Shown in pieces: positions 25,142 through 34,164 of a DNA stretch of 41,417 nucleotides. Under the pieces are notes generated by a model. That model made no database searches and was not told the DNA's origin. It saw only the letters and a program-made list of their open reading frames with translations. The translations under genes were made by a program, and so were the position numbers. The stretch is from Bacteroidia bacterium (GTDB lineage: Bacteria > Bacteroidota > Bacteroidia > CAILMK01 > JBBDIG01): assembly GCA_040880525.1 (NCBI GenBank), contig JBBDIG010000015.1, positions 1-41,417 on the forward strand. The letters are read 5' to 3'. The stretch's first letter is position 1; each line of letters starts with the position of its first letter.

Positions 25142-27676
25142 ATGAGTTTAAATGACTACCGGGAAAAGCGCGATTTCTCTAAAACCAGTGAACCGGAAGC
25201 CGGCAAAAAATCAGATTCCGAATCCATTTTCGTTGTGCAGCGCCATGATGCCAGAAACCTGCACTATGACTTACGGCTGGAGATGGAGGGCGTGCTGAAA
25301 AGCTGGGCAATTCCCAAAGGTCCTTCTATGAATCCTGCTGACAAACGCCTGGCTATGCAAACTGAAGATCATCCTTTCGGCTACAAAGACTTTGAAGGGG
25401 AAATACCAAAAGGTGAATATGGCGCTGGTTCGGTTGAAATATGGGACGCAGGAAAACTCACGGCTCCCGGCAACACCAATCCTGATAAAGCCGCGAAACA
25501 ACTCCTGAACGGCCTGCACAATGGCCACCTGAAATTTGAATTGCACGGGGAAAAATTACAGGGTGGTTTCGCTTTAATTAAATTAAAGGATGAAAAACAA
25601 AAGAATGCCTGGCTGCTGATTAAGGAAAATGATAAATTTGCCACAGACGAGCCTTACAACAGCGAAACGCACATTAAGCCCGGCTCCAAAATTCCACCTA
25701 AAGATATAGAGCCGTCACCCCTTACGGCAGAGCAGGTGCAGGATTTGCTGAAGCCTATTCCTGCCGGAGCCAAAAAGGCTAACATACCTGAAGTGTTCCA
25801 GCCTATGCTTGCCAGCCTCATTGACCAACCTTTTTCCGACAAGGACTGGCTTTTTGAAATTAAATGGGACGGCTACCGGGCACTTGCATTTGTAGATAAA
25901 GGCACGGCAAATCTCTATTCGCGAAATAAATTATTATTCAAAAAATATATCCCGTTAAATAAAGAGTTGGAAAGGCTGCAGGCAAGTGCCGTAATTGATG
26001 GGGAAATAGTAGTGGTGGATGAAAATGGCCATGCGGATTTTCAAAAAATGCAGCACTACAGCCGGAAGTATGAAGATCGGTTGCAATACCAGGTGTTTGA
26101 TTTAATTTATTTAAATGGCCATAATTTAATAAACGTGCCTCTGCTGGAACGCAAAAAACTTTTACAACGACTGGTCACGGGATTTAATCAAATTATTTAT
26201 AGCGATCATATTATAGAAAAAGGCGAAGAATTTTACGCTCTTGCCGAAAGCCATGAACTGGAGGGAATTATTGGAAAGCTGGGCGCTGGCCCTTACCGGC
26301 CGGGCAAGCGCAGCCCGGATTGGGTGAAAATGAAAATACTAAAAACGCAGGAAGCTGTAGTAGGTGGATATACGTTACCAAAGAGCGGACGACAGTATTT
26401 TGGTTCGTTGCTGCTGGGGGTTTATGACGGGAAAAAGTTCCGTTTTATTGGCAGCAGTGGCGGAGGATTCGACCAGAAAATGCTGAAGGAGGTATATGGT
26501 GCTATGCAACCTCTGCGCATTGAAAATAAGCCATTTGCCAATAAAGTTCCGGTAGCAAAAAATGCGGTGTGGGTAAAGCCTGAACTGGTGTGCGAAGTTG
26601 CGTTTTCAGAATTCACGAATGATGGGATAATGCGCCACCCGGTGTTCCGGGGGATGCGGGATGACAAAAACCCACGGGAAATTGTAAGAGAAATACCGCA
26701 GCCCGGCAGTGTTGTAAAACAAGAGGCAAAGCCGGTTCAAAACCAAAATTCTAAAGCCGGAGCAGCGAAAAACAAAAGTAAAATTATAGTTGGGAAACAG
26801 GCTGTCTCCATTAGCAATACGAACAAGGTTTATTGGCCGGAAGAAGGCTATACTAAGGGAAACCTGGTGGAATATTATCATAAAATGGCGGAGTATATTG
26901 TCCCTTATTTAAAAGACCGTCCGCAGTCGCTGCACCGCCATCCTGACGGCATAAATGGGGAGGCCTTTTACCAAAAAGATATGGGCACGCTCCCACCCTC
27001 CTGGATAGCACGATACAAGGTGCCCAGAAACTCTGCAGATGCGGACATTAACTACATGCTGGTGCAGGATGCCGCTTCGCTGCTGTGGATGGTAAACCTG
27101 GGATGCATTGAGATCAATCCCTGGAGTTCACGCGTGCAGCAGCCGGATCATCCTGATTACGTAGTGATAGACATTGATCCTGCACAAAACACGTTTGAGG
27201 AGGTAATTGAAGTGGCACTGGCCGTGAAGGAGGTTTTGGATGAAGCGGCCATAGCAGGATATCCGAAAACATCCGGGGCCACAGGAATGCATATTTACAT
27301 ACCGCTTGGCGCGAAGCATACCTATGAGCAGGGAAAGAATTTTGCGCATTTGATTGCCTACCTGACCCACAGGAAACTTCCAAAACTCACCAGCATAGCC
27401 CGGATGACGAAACTCCGGACAAAGCAGGTGTACCTTGATTATCTGCAAAACAACAAGGGCCAAACCCTCGCTTCCGTATACAGTGTTCGCCCGCGACCAG
27501 GCGCCACCGTTTCCACCCCGCTGAAGTGGGAGGAGGTAAAGAGCGGCCTGCATCCTTCACAGTTCACCATGAAAAACCTGCCCGCCCGTATTGAAAAAAC
27601 CGGAGACCTTTTTAAGGGCGCCATCGAAAAAGGAATAGACCTGGCCAAAACGCTGGCAAGACTGGAAAAGAAATAA
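25142..27676 (+). CDS. ligD: Multifunctional non-homologous end-joining DNA ligase LigD (PE-LIG-POL)
   Basis: LigD repairs double-strand breaks with Ku. Order here: 3'-phosphoesterase (about 1-190; FVVQRHDARNLHYDLRLEME, GEYGAGSVEIWDAG), ATP-dependent ligase (about 215-520; catalytic lysine in KWDGYR at 241-246, then VIDGEIVV and EGIIGKLG), and primase-polymerase (about 550-844; ISNTNKVYWPEEGYTKG, VIDIDPAQN with the metal-binding DxD near 674). A poorly conserved Lys/Gln-rich linker (about 530-548) joins the last two. 844 residues, full length. No Ku gene is in the window. The 269 bases upstream hold no gene that I can support. Confidence 0.95.
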   Translation: MSLNDYREKRDFSKTSEPEAGKKSDSESIFVVQRHDARNLHYDLRLEMEGVLKSWAIPKGPSMNPADKRLAMQTEDHPFGYKDFEGEIPKGEYGAGSVEIWDAGKLTAPGNTNPDKAAKQLLNGLHNGHLKFELHGEKLQGGFALIKLKDEKQKNAWLLIKENDKFATDEPYNSETHIKPGSKIPPKDIEPSPLTAEQVQDLLKPIPAGAKKANIPEVFQPMLASLIDQPFSDKDWLFEIKWDGYRALAFVDKGTANLYSRNKLLFKKYIPLNKELERLQASAVIDGEIVVVDENGHADFQKMQHYSRKYEDRLQYQVFDLIYLNGHNLINVPLLERKKLLQRLVTGFNQIIYSDHIIEKGEEFYALAESHELEGIIGKLGAGPYRPGKRSPDWVKMKILKTQEAVVGGYTLPKSGRQYFGSLLLGVYDGKKFRFIGSSGGGFDQKMLKEVYGAMQPLRIENKPFANKVPVAKNAVWVKPELVCEVAFSEFTNDGIMRHPVFRGMRDDKNPREIVREIPQPGSVVKQEAKPVQNQNSKAGAAKNKSKIIVGKQAVSISNTNKVYWPEEGYTKGNLVEYYHKMAEYIVPYLKDRPQSLHRHPDGINGEAFYQKDMGTLPPSWIARYKVPRNSADADINYMLVQDAASLLWMVNLGCIEINPWSSRVQQPDHPDYVVIDIDPAQNTFEEVIEVALAVKEVLDEAAIAGYPKTSGATGMHIYIPLGAKHTYEQGKNFAHLIAYLTHRKLPKLTSIARMTKLRTKQVYLDYLQNNKGQTLASVYSVRPRPGATVSTPLKWEEVKSGLHPSQFTMKNLPARIEKTGDLFKGAIEKGIDLAKTLARLEKK

Positions 27677-27888
27677 GCGGCCTGGGATAAGATTATGTGC
27701 TATCCGCAATTGCCGTTATTTCCTTTGCCCCAGGCCCCGTTTTGAAAATCTAAAAAGGAATTTTACCTGCTTTTGGCAGGCTCCGAGAAATTGCATTACA
27801 GAAATATTTTGACCATATTGTCCCCCAAAACGAAGTTCAGTTGTCATAGAGATAATAACAATAATGATCAACTTCAAAAAGTAAAAAA

Positions 27889-28236
27889 ATGAAAGAGTAT
27901 TTAGTGCTGATCCGGGAAAACCTGGATAACTATGGGAAAATGACCCCACAGGAAATGCAGGACGATATTGCAAAACATGTAAAATGGGTAGAAAAACTCG
28001 TTCAAAACGGAAATTTTAAAGGTGGAAATCCTTTAACTCCGGCAGGTAAACACCTAAAGGGCAATGACAAAATTCTCACAGACGGGCCTTACATTGAAGC
28101 CAAAGAGGGAGTGAGCGGTTTTTATTTTTTGCTTGCCACCTCATTGGAAGAAGCCACACAAATTGCCAAAGGTTGTCCTTCTCTCAACACGGGCGGATCC
28201 GTTGAAATTCGTGAAATCATCCAGACCGAACAATAA
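27889..28236 (+). CDS. YCII-related (DGPF) protein, partner of the ECF42 sigma factor
   Basis: 115 residues. Features are MKEYLVLIRENLDNYGKMTP, a central region with NPLTPAGKHLKGNDKILTDG followed by PYIEAKEGVSGFYFLLA, and EEATQIAKGCPSL, the DGPF/YCII core with a dimeric ferredoxin-like fold. DGPF genes next to ECF42 sigma genes are a known association. It is 6 bases upstream of the sigma gene and begins a run of AT-rich genes. Confidence 0.88.
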   Translation: MKEYLVLIRENLDNYGKMTPQEMQDDIAKHVKWVEKLVQNGNFKGGNPLTPAGKHLKGNDKILTDGPYIEAKEGVSGFYFLLATSLEEATQIAKGCPSLNTGGSVEIREIIQTEQ

Positions 28237-28242
28237 AACAGG

Positions 28243-29517
28243 TTGAATAATCAAGACAATATCGATCAATTGACAGCCCATCTTTTCCGTGAAAATTCGG
28301 GAAAGATGGTTGCTGTTTTGTCCAGGATGTTTGGATTAGGTCAAATTGATATTGCCACGGACGTAGTTCAGGATACTTTTGAAACAGCACTTTCCAAGTG
28401 GCGGTTTTCGGGCATTCCAGATAACCCTTCGGGATGGCTGATGCAGGTAGCAAAAAACAAAGCGCTTAATACCTTTAAAAGAGAAAATAAAACCCAGGCA
28501 TTTCCACCTTCGGTTTACCTCAATCGGTTTGACAAGAGTATTGAAAATCAGTTTGACATCTTACTTTCCCCTAAAGAAATTAAGGACAGTCAATTGCGTT
28601 TACTGTTTACATGTTGCCATCCAAGTTTCTCAACTAAAAATCAAATTATAATCACGCTTAATATTTTGTGCGGATTTGGTATTCCTGAAATTGCGAATGC
28701 CTTGCTGATGAATGAAGAAGCCGTAAAAAAGGCATTGACAAGAGGAAAGGCTTCGCTTAGAAAACTGGATAATATCCTGCAAACAAACATCATTGCTCAA
28801 GCGGACGAGCGGATAAAAACGGTTCGGACCATCCTTTACCTGATGTTTAATGAAGGATACAAAACCACTCGCAGCAAAGAGGCGATTAATAATGATTTGT
28901 GCTATGAAGCGATACGTCTCGCCAAACTTTTGGAAAATGATGGCTGTGCAGTAAACAGCGAAACTAATGCGTTGATCGCCTTAATGTTCTTCAATGTTTC
29001 CCGTTTCCCTGCAAGGCTTGGCACAAGCGATGAATGGCTTACATTGGAAGAACAAAATCGCAGTTTATGGAATAGTATATTTATTGAGGAAGGTTGTCAT
29101 TATCTCAATAAAGCGACTCAGTCGGAAACGCTTACACGTTTTCATATTGAAGCAATTATTGCCTCTATACATTGTACCGCCACAACATTTAAAGAAACCA
29201 ATTGGCAGAAAATTGCTTATTTGTATCATCAATTGGAGCAATTAGAACCCTCGCCCGTTGTAACGCTCAACAGAATTATTGCCGAAAGCTACCTTAGCTG
29301 TTCAGACAGCATACGAGCGCTTGATGAATTAGAGATCAAAGCAGATTTAAAAAAGAACTTTCTTGTATCGGCCACAAAGGGAGATATTTACAAACGAAAA
29401 GGCGAGTTTAAAAATGCACAAATATATTATGCGCAGGCGCTGAGCTTATCCGCTTCACCTGCTGACAGAGAATTTTTGCGAAAGAAAATCCTGCAATGCC
29501 AGATAAATAAAAACTAA
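28243..29517 (+). CDS. ECF42-type RNA polymerase sigma factor with C-terminal TPR-like domain
   Basis: 424 residues. Sigma-2 lies at about 10-80 (IATDVVQDTFETALSKWRFS, NPSGWLMQVAKNKALNTFKR), sigma-4 at about 105-165 (LRLLFTCCHPSFSTKNQIII, EIANALLMNEEAVKKALTRG). Residues about 180-424 form the long helical DUF6596/TPR extension of ECF42 (DERIKTVRTILYLMFNEGYK, SPVVTLNRIIAESYL, NAQIYYAQALSLSA), which is reported to be needed for activity in place of an anti-sigma factor. The start is TTG at 28243. It follows the DGPF gene by 6 bases and leads to DUF2461. Confidence 0.92.
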   Translation: MNNQDNIDQLTAHLFRENSGKMVAVLSRMFGLGQIDIATDVVQDTFETALSKWRFSGIPDNPSGWLMQVAKNKALNTFKRENKTQAFPPSVYLNRFDKSIENQFDILLSPKEIKDSQLRLLFTCCHPSFSTKNQIIITLNILCGFGIPEIANALLMNEEAVKKALTRGKASLRKLDNILQTNIIAQADERIKTVRTILYLMFNEGYKTTRSKEAINNDLCYEAIRLAKLLENDGCAVNSETNALIALMFFNVSRFPARLGTSDEWLTLEEQNRSLWNSIFIEEGCHYLNKATQSETLTRFHIEAIIASIHCTATTFKETNWQKIAYLYHQLEQLEPSPVVTLNRIIAESYLSCSDSIRALDELEIKADLKKNFLVSATKGDIYKRKGEFKNAQIYYAQALSLSASPADREFLRKKILQCQINKN

Positions 29518-29529
29518 AAGAAGAAAATT

Positions 29530-30198
29530 ATGACTTACTTCAATACCTCATTTTTGAAATTCTTCAAAGAACTTTCAAAAAACAACAACAAGGCTTGGTT
29601 TGATGAAAATCGTAAAACCTACGAAAAGGAAGTTAAAAAACCATTTTCAGATTTTGTTGAAGAAATGATCAAACGAATTCAAGAACATGAGCCTGAGGTA
29701 AAAATTAAAGCCTCTGAAGCCATCATGAGAATCAACAAAGACATTCGCTTTTCAAAAGACAAAACTCCATACAACACGCATGTATCAGCGAATATTTCTG
29801 TGTATGGTAAAAAAGACAAATCTTATCCAGGATTTTACTTTCAGTTATCGCCTGAAGGTATAATGATTTACGGTGGAGCTTATATGGTTGACAGCACAAC
29901 TCTTGAAGCAATTAGAAATCACATTTCAGCTAATTTAACTGAATTTTCCAGTGTAAATAATGATAAATCATTTAAAGAAAAATACGGTAAATTACAAGGT
30001 GAACAAAACAAACGTATTCCAAAAGAGTTTCAAGAAATTGCTGAAAAAGAACCATTAATTGCAAACAAACAGTTTTTCTATTCTGCTGAATTAAAGCCGG
30101 AATTGATCACATCGGAGCAGCTTCTTGATGAATTGATGAAATATTATCTTGCGGGAAAGAAAATGAATGATTTTTTGAAAAAGGCATTTAAAAAGTAA
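29530..30198 (+). CDS. DUF2461 domain protein (TIGR02453)
   Basis: 222 residues with LKFFKELSKNNNKAWFDENR, KEVKKPFSDFVEEMI, IMRINKDIRFSKDKTPYNTH and PGFYFQLSPEGIMIYGGAYM, all characteristic of TIGR02453. Activity is unknown. Lies 12 bases after the ECF42 gene in the same AT-rich style, so it is probably cotranscribed. Confidence 0.9.
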   Translation: MTYFNTSFLKFFKELSKNNNKAWFDENRKTYEKEVKKPFSDFVEEMIKRIQEHEPEVKIKASEAIMRINKDIRFSKDKTPYNTHVSANISVYGKKDKSYPGFYFQLSPEGIMIYGGAYMVDSTTLEAIRNHISANLTEFSSVNNDKSFKEKYGKLQGEQNKRIPKEFQEIAEKEPLIANKQFFYSAELKPELITSEQLLDELMKYYLAGKKMNDFLKKAFKK

Positions 30199-30222
30199 AC
30201 TAACACAAATAAACTTGGAGTT

Positions 30223-30732
30223 ATGAAAGTACCGGAAATGGATTGGACTATTTTTCGTAAGCGAATCACAATTGAAAAGCCAATGGAAGAAGTTTATTCT
30301 GCCTGGGCTACCAAAGATGGAATGGAGTCGTGGTTTTTAGAAAAAGCTGACTATCGTGATGCAACTGATAAGTTCAGAAAATCAAATGAATTAGTAAAAA
30401 AAGGAGACGCCTTCACGTGGAAATGGCATAACTGGGATTTTGAAGAAAATGGCATAATACTGAAAGAAAACGGTATTGATTTAATTTCCTTCACATTTGG
30501 TTCCGGTGGTAACGTTATTGTTAATTTAGAACCTTCTGAATTGAGAACCGAAATCATTCTTACACAAGAGAATATTCCTTCTGATGATAAGGCTAAAAAG
30601 GACTTTTTTGTAGGCTGCTCTAACGGATGGACGTTTTGGCTGACCAATTTAAAAGCATGGATGGAATATGGAATAACACTAAACGCTAAAGGGTTGAAAC
30701 AAGAAGAAACACGTGATTTGGTAAACAGTTGA
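30223..30732 (+). CDS. SRPBCC (AHSA1/START-like) domain protein
   Basis: 169 residues with the helix-grip pattern of the AHSA1 group: WTIFRKRITIEKPMEEVYSA then WATKDGMESWFLEKADYRD, GDAFTWKWHNWDFEENGIIL and the C-terminal helix (GCSNGWTFWLTNLKAWMEYG). Such proteins bind hydrophobic ligands. Proteins of this type often occur with DGPF-ECF sigma loci. 24 bases after DUF2461. The 236 bases after it are AT-rich with no gene I can support. Confidence 0.88.
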   Translation: MKVPEMDWTIFRKRITIEKPMEEVYSAWATKDGMESWFLEKADYRDATDKFRKSNELVKKGDAFTWKWHNWDFEENGIILKENGIDLISFTFGSGGNVIVNLEPSELRTEIILTQENIPSDDKAKKDFFVGCSNGWTFWLTNLKAWMEYGITLNAKGLKQEETRDLVNS

Positions 30733-30968
30733 TGGTACAAGCTAAATTTATAGTTTGACTATAAATATATGGAGTAATAATTATCATAGTGTTGCTTGTT
30801 GCATTTTGCTTGGATTTTCATTAACGGAAACTTCAGACTCAGAAACTAAAGATCAAATAGAAACCAAATAATAAAACGGATGATTTGGAATACGATAAAA
30901 TGTGAGAAGTCGGAGAAAATAATCTCTGCAATTGGTATTTCGATATCTGAATACGCCCTTTCTCTGCC

Positions 30969-31964
30969 TCAACAAGCTACCACTGCACCGGCATAATGCT
31001 CCCGCACCTCTTCCAAAATTTCAAGAATCATCGCAGGATCATCTTCGGTCACCAGCCGCATACGGAAGGACTTGAAATCGAAGAATCCTTTGAAGTAGCT
31101 GTGATAATGCCTGCGCATTTCCACCACGCCCAGGCGGTTTCCTTTCCATTCCAGCGATTTGGTGAAATGCTGGCGGCAGACTTTCACGCGCTCATCCAGG
31201 GTGGGAGGTGCGGCTTCCTCGCCTGTGGCAATAAAATGCTTTATCTCACGGAAAATCCAGGGGTAGCCGATTGACGCGCGGCCCAGCATCACGCCATCCA
31301 CACCATAGCGATGCTTCATTTCCAGTGCCTTTTGCGGGGTATCCACATCGCCATTACCGAAAACGGGTATGCGCATGCGGTGGTTTTCCCGCACCTGTCC
31401 TATTAGTGTCCAGTCGGCTTCGCCCTTGTACATTTGCTTGCGTGTGCGGCCGTGTATGGAAATGGCCTGGATGCCAACATCCTGTAGCCGCTCCGCCACC
31501 TCCACGATGTATTTTGTGCTCTCGTCCCAGCCCAGGCGGGTTTTTACCGTTACCGGAAGTTTGGTGGCTTTAACGATCTCAGCCGTCATCCTAACCATTT
31601 TGGGAATATCCTGGAGAATGCCTGCTCCGGCACCTTTGCAGGCCACTTTCTTCACAGGGCAGCCGTAGTTAATGTCAATCAGGTCGGGATGCACCTGCTC
31701 GGCAATGCGGGTAGCCTCTATCATGCTGTCTATCTCAGAGCCGAATATCTGGATACCAACCGGGCGCTCCTTCTCAAAGATGTCCAGCTTCTGCAGGCTT
31801 TTGGCGGCATCGCGGATCAACCCTTCGGACGAGATGAACTCGGTATACATCAAATCTGCGCCCTGCTCTTTACAAACGGCACGGAATGGTGGATCGCTCA
31901 CGTCCTCCATTGGGGCAAGCAGCAGCGGGAATGGCCCCAGCGCTATGTCTCCTATCTTTACCAA
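30969..31964 (-). CDS. dusB: tRNA-dihydrouridine synthase B
   Basis: FMN-dependent reduction of uridine in the tRNA D-loop. LLLAPMEDVSDPPFRAVC at 14-31, the catalytic cysteine Cys102 in DINYGCPVKK with GAGAGIL after it, and ISIHGRTRKQMYKGEADW are the Dus motifs; VFGNGDVDTPQKAL and GVMLGRASIGYPWIF are FMN-binding. 331 residues. The start codon is TTG at 31964 (TTG GTA AAG ATA), as homologues begin MVKIG. Divergent from the CPBP gene with 38 bases between. Confidence 0.93.
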   Translation of the reverse strand: MVKIGDIALGPFPLLLAPMEDVSDPPFRAVCKEQGADLMYTEFISSEGLIRDAAKSLQKLDIFEKERPVGIQIFGSEIDSMIEATRIAEQVHPDLIDINYGCPVKKVACKGAGAGILQDIPKMVRMTAEIVKATKLPVTVKTRLGWDESTKYIVEVAERLQDVGIQAISIHGRTRKQMYKGEADWTLIGQVRENHRMRIPVFGNGDVDTPQKALEMKHRYGVDGVMLGRASIGYPWIFREIKHFIATGEEAAPPTLDERVKVCRQHFTKSLEWKGNRLGVVEMRRHYHSYFKGFFDFKSFRMRLVTEDDPAMILEILEEVREHYAGAVVAC

Positions 31965-31974
31965 CGGTATCTTT

Positions 31975-31982
31975 TATCTTTG
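31975..31982 (+). promoter_or_regulatory. Bacteroidota -7 box for the CPBP-cdsA operon
   Basis: TATCTTTG matches TAnnTTTG, 20 bases before the ATG at 32003. It sits in the short divergent gap with dusB. Confidence 0.55.
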
Positions 31983-32002
31983 TGCAAAGTTAAACGCCAA
32001 TT

Positions 32003-33196
32003 ATGACTAACACCTTTGCGGGTGGGGAAAAACAGCCATTTGTACTTATTATCGGCCAATGCTTTCTGTATGCCGGGATCACCATCACCAGCCTGTTCGT
32101 CTTCGCAATAACCGGGAGCTTATTTGCTTCCCTCATTTTTAATCTCCCTTTCGATGCCTTCATGGGCATAGATTATGACAATATTTCTATGCAGATGGTG
32201 CAGGCTCTTAAGGTAGTTCAGCTTTTCTCGCCTGTGCTGGCATTCCTGGTTTCTGCCTGGCTCATCAGCCGCATCCACAGCGGGAAGCCCTGGCGGTTTA
32301 TGGGCGCTGACAAATATGCTGCCCCGTGGCTCTATTTCGTTGTTGGCGGGTTGTGGCTCGCATTCTATCCGCTGCTTGCCTGGATGATTGAGGTGAACCA
32401 ACAGATGCAATTGCCACAAAGCTTCTCTGCTATTGAAGAATGGATGCAGAAAAGCGAAATATCCCTGGAGAAACTGACAGAAAAACTGCTTGCCGGATCA
32501 GGCGTGGGTACTTTCTTGTCGAATGTGCTCATCATTGCAGTGGCCCCGGCAATATCCGAAGAATTGTTTTTTAGAGGCACCATACAGCGCCTTTTCCGCC
32601 ACTGGACACTTAATCCGCATATTGCCATTTTTGTGGCCGGTTTTCTCTTTAGCTTTATTCATTTCCAGTTTTATGGATTCCTGCCCCGGATGGCAATGGG
32701 CGTATTATTCGGCTATCTGCTATACTGGAGCGGCAGCATCTGGGTTCCGGTTTTTGCACATTTTCTAAATAATTTCCTGGCCGTTCTGGGCATTTACCTT
32801 TATAATAACGGCATCATTGATATTAATATTGAGGAGGAAGAAAGTTTCCCGTGGTGGCTCACGCTTATCAGTGTTTTTTCCACCGTTATTATTTTATTTC
32901 TTATATATCAAAAATTAAAAACCAAAAATAAATCTTCATTATATGTTTCAGAAAAAGGACTGGAAGGAAATCTGGAAATTAAACCTGAAGAAAAGGAACC
33001 TAACTGGATAAAGATATACAGTGTAAACCAGGTTTATGAAGCAGAGATCCTGGTGGGAGCATTGGAGAACGAAGGAATAAAAGCCATCGTTGTAAATAAA
33101 AAAGATTCATCATACCAATTTGGCGATGCTGAAATATATTGCCATGAGGAGGATGCAGACAAGGCGTTGGGAATTATCAGGAACAACATTTTATGA
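32003..33196 (+). CDS. CPBP intramembrane protease fused to a DUF2007 domain
   Basis: 397 residues with seven or eight TM helices. The CPBP (ABI) motifs are EELFFRG with Glu186 and Glu187, FIHFQ with His220, and FAHFLNN with His253, the glutamate-histidine set of intramembrane glutamic endopeptidases of the Rce1 kind. After a linker (about 315-335), residues about 335-395 match DUF2007 (IYSVNQVYEAEILVGALENE to DAEIYCHEEDADKALGII), a small cytoplasmic signal-transducing domain. The fusion is encoded in one frame. Overlaps cdsA by 4 bases, so a link to membrane lipid metabolism is plausible but inferred. Confidence 0.9.
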   Translation: MTNTFAGGEKQPFVLIIGQCFLYAGITITSLFVFAITGSLFASLIFNLPFDAFMGIDYDNISMQMVQALKVVQLFSPVLAFLVSAWLISRIHSGKPWRFMGADKYAAPWLYFVVGGLWLAFYPLLAWMIEVNQQMQLPQSFSAIEEWMQKSEISLEKLTEKLLAGSGVGTFLSNVLIIAVAPAISEELFFRGTIQRLFRHWTLNPHIAIFVAGFLFSFIHFQFYGFLPRMAMGVLFGYLLYWSGSIWVPVFAHFLNNFLAVLGIYLYNNGIIDINIEEEESFPWWLTLISVFSTVIILFLIYQKLKTKNKSSLYVSEKGLEGNLEIKPEEKEPNWIKIYSVNQVYEAEILVGALENEGIKAIVVNKKDSSYQFGDAEIYCHEEDADKALGIIRNNIL

Positions 33197-33996
33197 ATAA
33201 TCTGCAGATCCGGGCTATTACAGGTGCTGTCTATTTGCTGATGATCATATCCTCTATCCTCATTGGCATCTGGGCATTTCTGCTGGTTATATTGCTTTTT
33301 TCCGTACTGGGAATTTATGAATTTTATAATCTTTACAAATCCTATAACTACGATCCGCAGATCATCTTTGGATCCATTACAGGAGCTTTCGTTACTGCGG
33401 CTATTCCACTTTTGCATTGGGGATATATTTCTTTTAATATATTATTACTGGTAATCCCAGCATTTATCATAATGTGCATCGCAGAGCTTTACCGAAAAAA
33501 GGAAAATCCTATTATCAATTTGTCCATTACGCTCATGGGCATCGTGTATATTTCGCTTTCATTAGGCCTTCTTGGGGCAATGCTCACGATGGACGGCTAC
33601 TGGATAGTGCTGGGAATATTCCTGCTCATCTGGAGCAATGATACGTTTGCTTACCTGATCGGATCCCGCATAGGTCGTAAACGCTTGTTCAGCCGCATTT
33701 CACCCAAAAAATCCGTGGAAGGCAGCATAGGCGGATTTGTGATGACCCTGGGAGTTGCTGCGCTTATCGGCCTCTTCAGCCAGTCGCTGCTCATGATCCA
33801 TTGGGTAACGCTGGGTATTATTATCGTGCTTACCGCTACTTTTGGAGATCTCTTCGAATCCATGATGAAGCGCAGCCTGGGAATAAAAGACACCGGCAAC
33901 ATCCTGCCCGGCCATGGCGGAATACTGGACCGCTTTGATTCTGTTTTGATGACGGCTCCGGTGGTTTATGTTTATGTGCGAATGGTTTTACAGTGA
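33193..33996 (+). CDS. cdsA: Phosphatidate cytidylyltransferase (CDP-diacylglycerol synthase)
   Basis: Makes CDP-diacylglycerol from CTP and phosphatidic acid, the branch point of phospholipid synthesis, in the inner membrane. About eight TM segments; DTFAYLIGSRIGRKRLFSRI then SPKKSVEGSIGGF; the signature GDLFESMMKRSLGIKDTGNI then PGHGGILDRFDS, with DRFDS at 246-250, is complete. 267 residues, normal length. Its start overlaps the CPBP-DUF2007 gene (ATGA). Confidence 0.95.
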   Translation: MNNLQIRAITGAVYLLMIISSILIGIWAFLLVILLFSVLGIYEFYNLYKSYNYDPQIIFGSITGAFVTAAIPLLHWGYISFNILLLVIPAFIIMCIAELYRKKENPIINLSITLMGIVYISLSLGLLGAMLTMDGYWIVLGIFLLIWSNDTFAYLIGSRIGRKRLFSRISPKKSVEGSIGGFVMTLGVAALIGLFSQSLLMIHWVTLGIIIVLTATFGDLFESMMKRSLGIKDTGNILPGHGGILDRFDSVLMTAPVVYVYVRMVLQ

Positions 33997-34068
33997 TCAG
34001 TTATCAGTTATCAGTGAACAGTGAGAGAGTGATCAGTGAACAGTGAGGGAGTGATCAGTGAATGAGGG
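33994..34068. repeat. Degenerate tandem repeats starting in the cdsA stop codon
   Basis: ATCAGTTATCAGTTATCAGTGA is followed by two copies of about 22 bases built on GATCAGTGAACAGTGAG(A/G)G and a partial third. They begin at the TGA of cdsA. Simple AT-poor repeats of this kind occur as spacers; no function is seen. Confidence 0.7.
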
Positions 34069-34164
34069 ATGGGTTATTCTGACATTTAGTTATTGTTTAA
34101 TTCAGGGTTGGTTTTGTTTTTTTAATTGTTGTCTTAAAATCTTGACAATACCACAGGTTTTATT

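Noticed and set aside
30740-30960. Small lipoprotein gene after the SRPBCC gene
   Set aside because: A short frame with a hydrophobic stretch exists, but it has no ATG and no family support.
33994-34068. CRISPR array
   Set aside because: Units are degenerate and contiguous with no unique spacers, and there are no cas genes.
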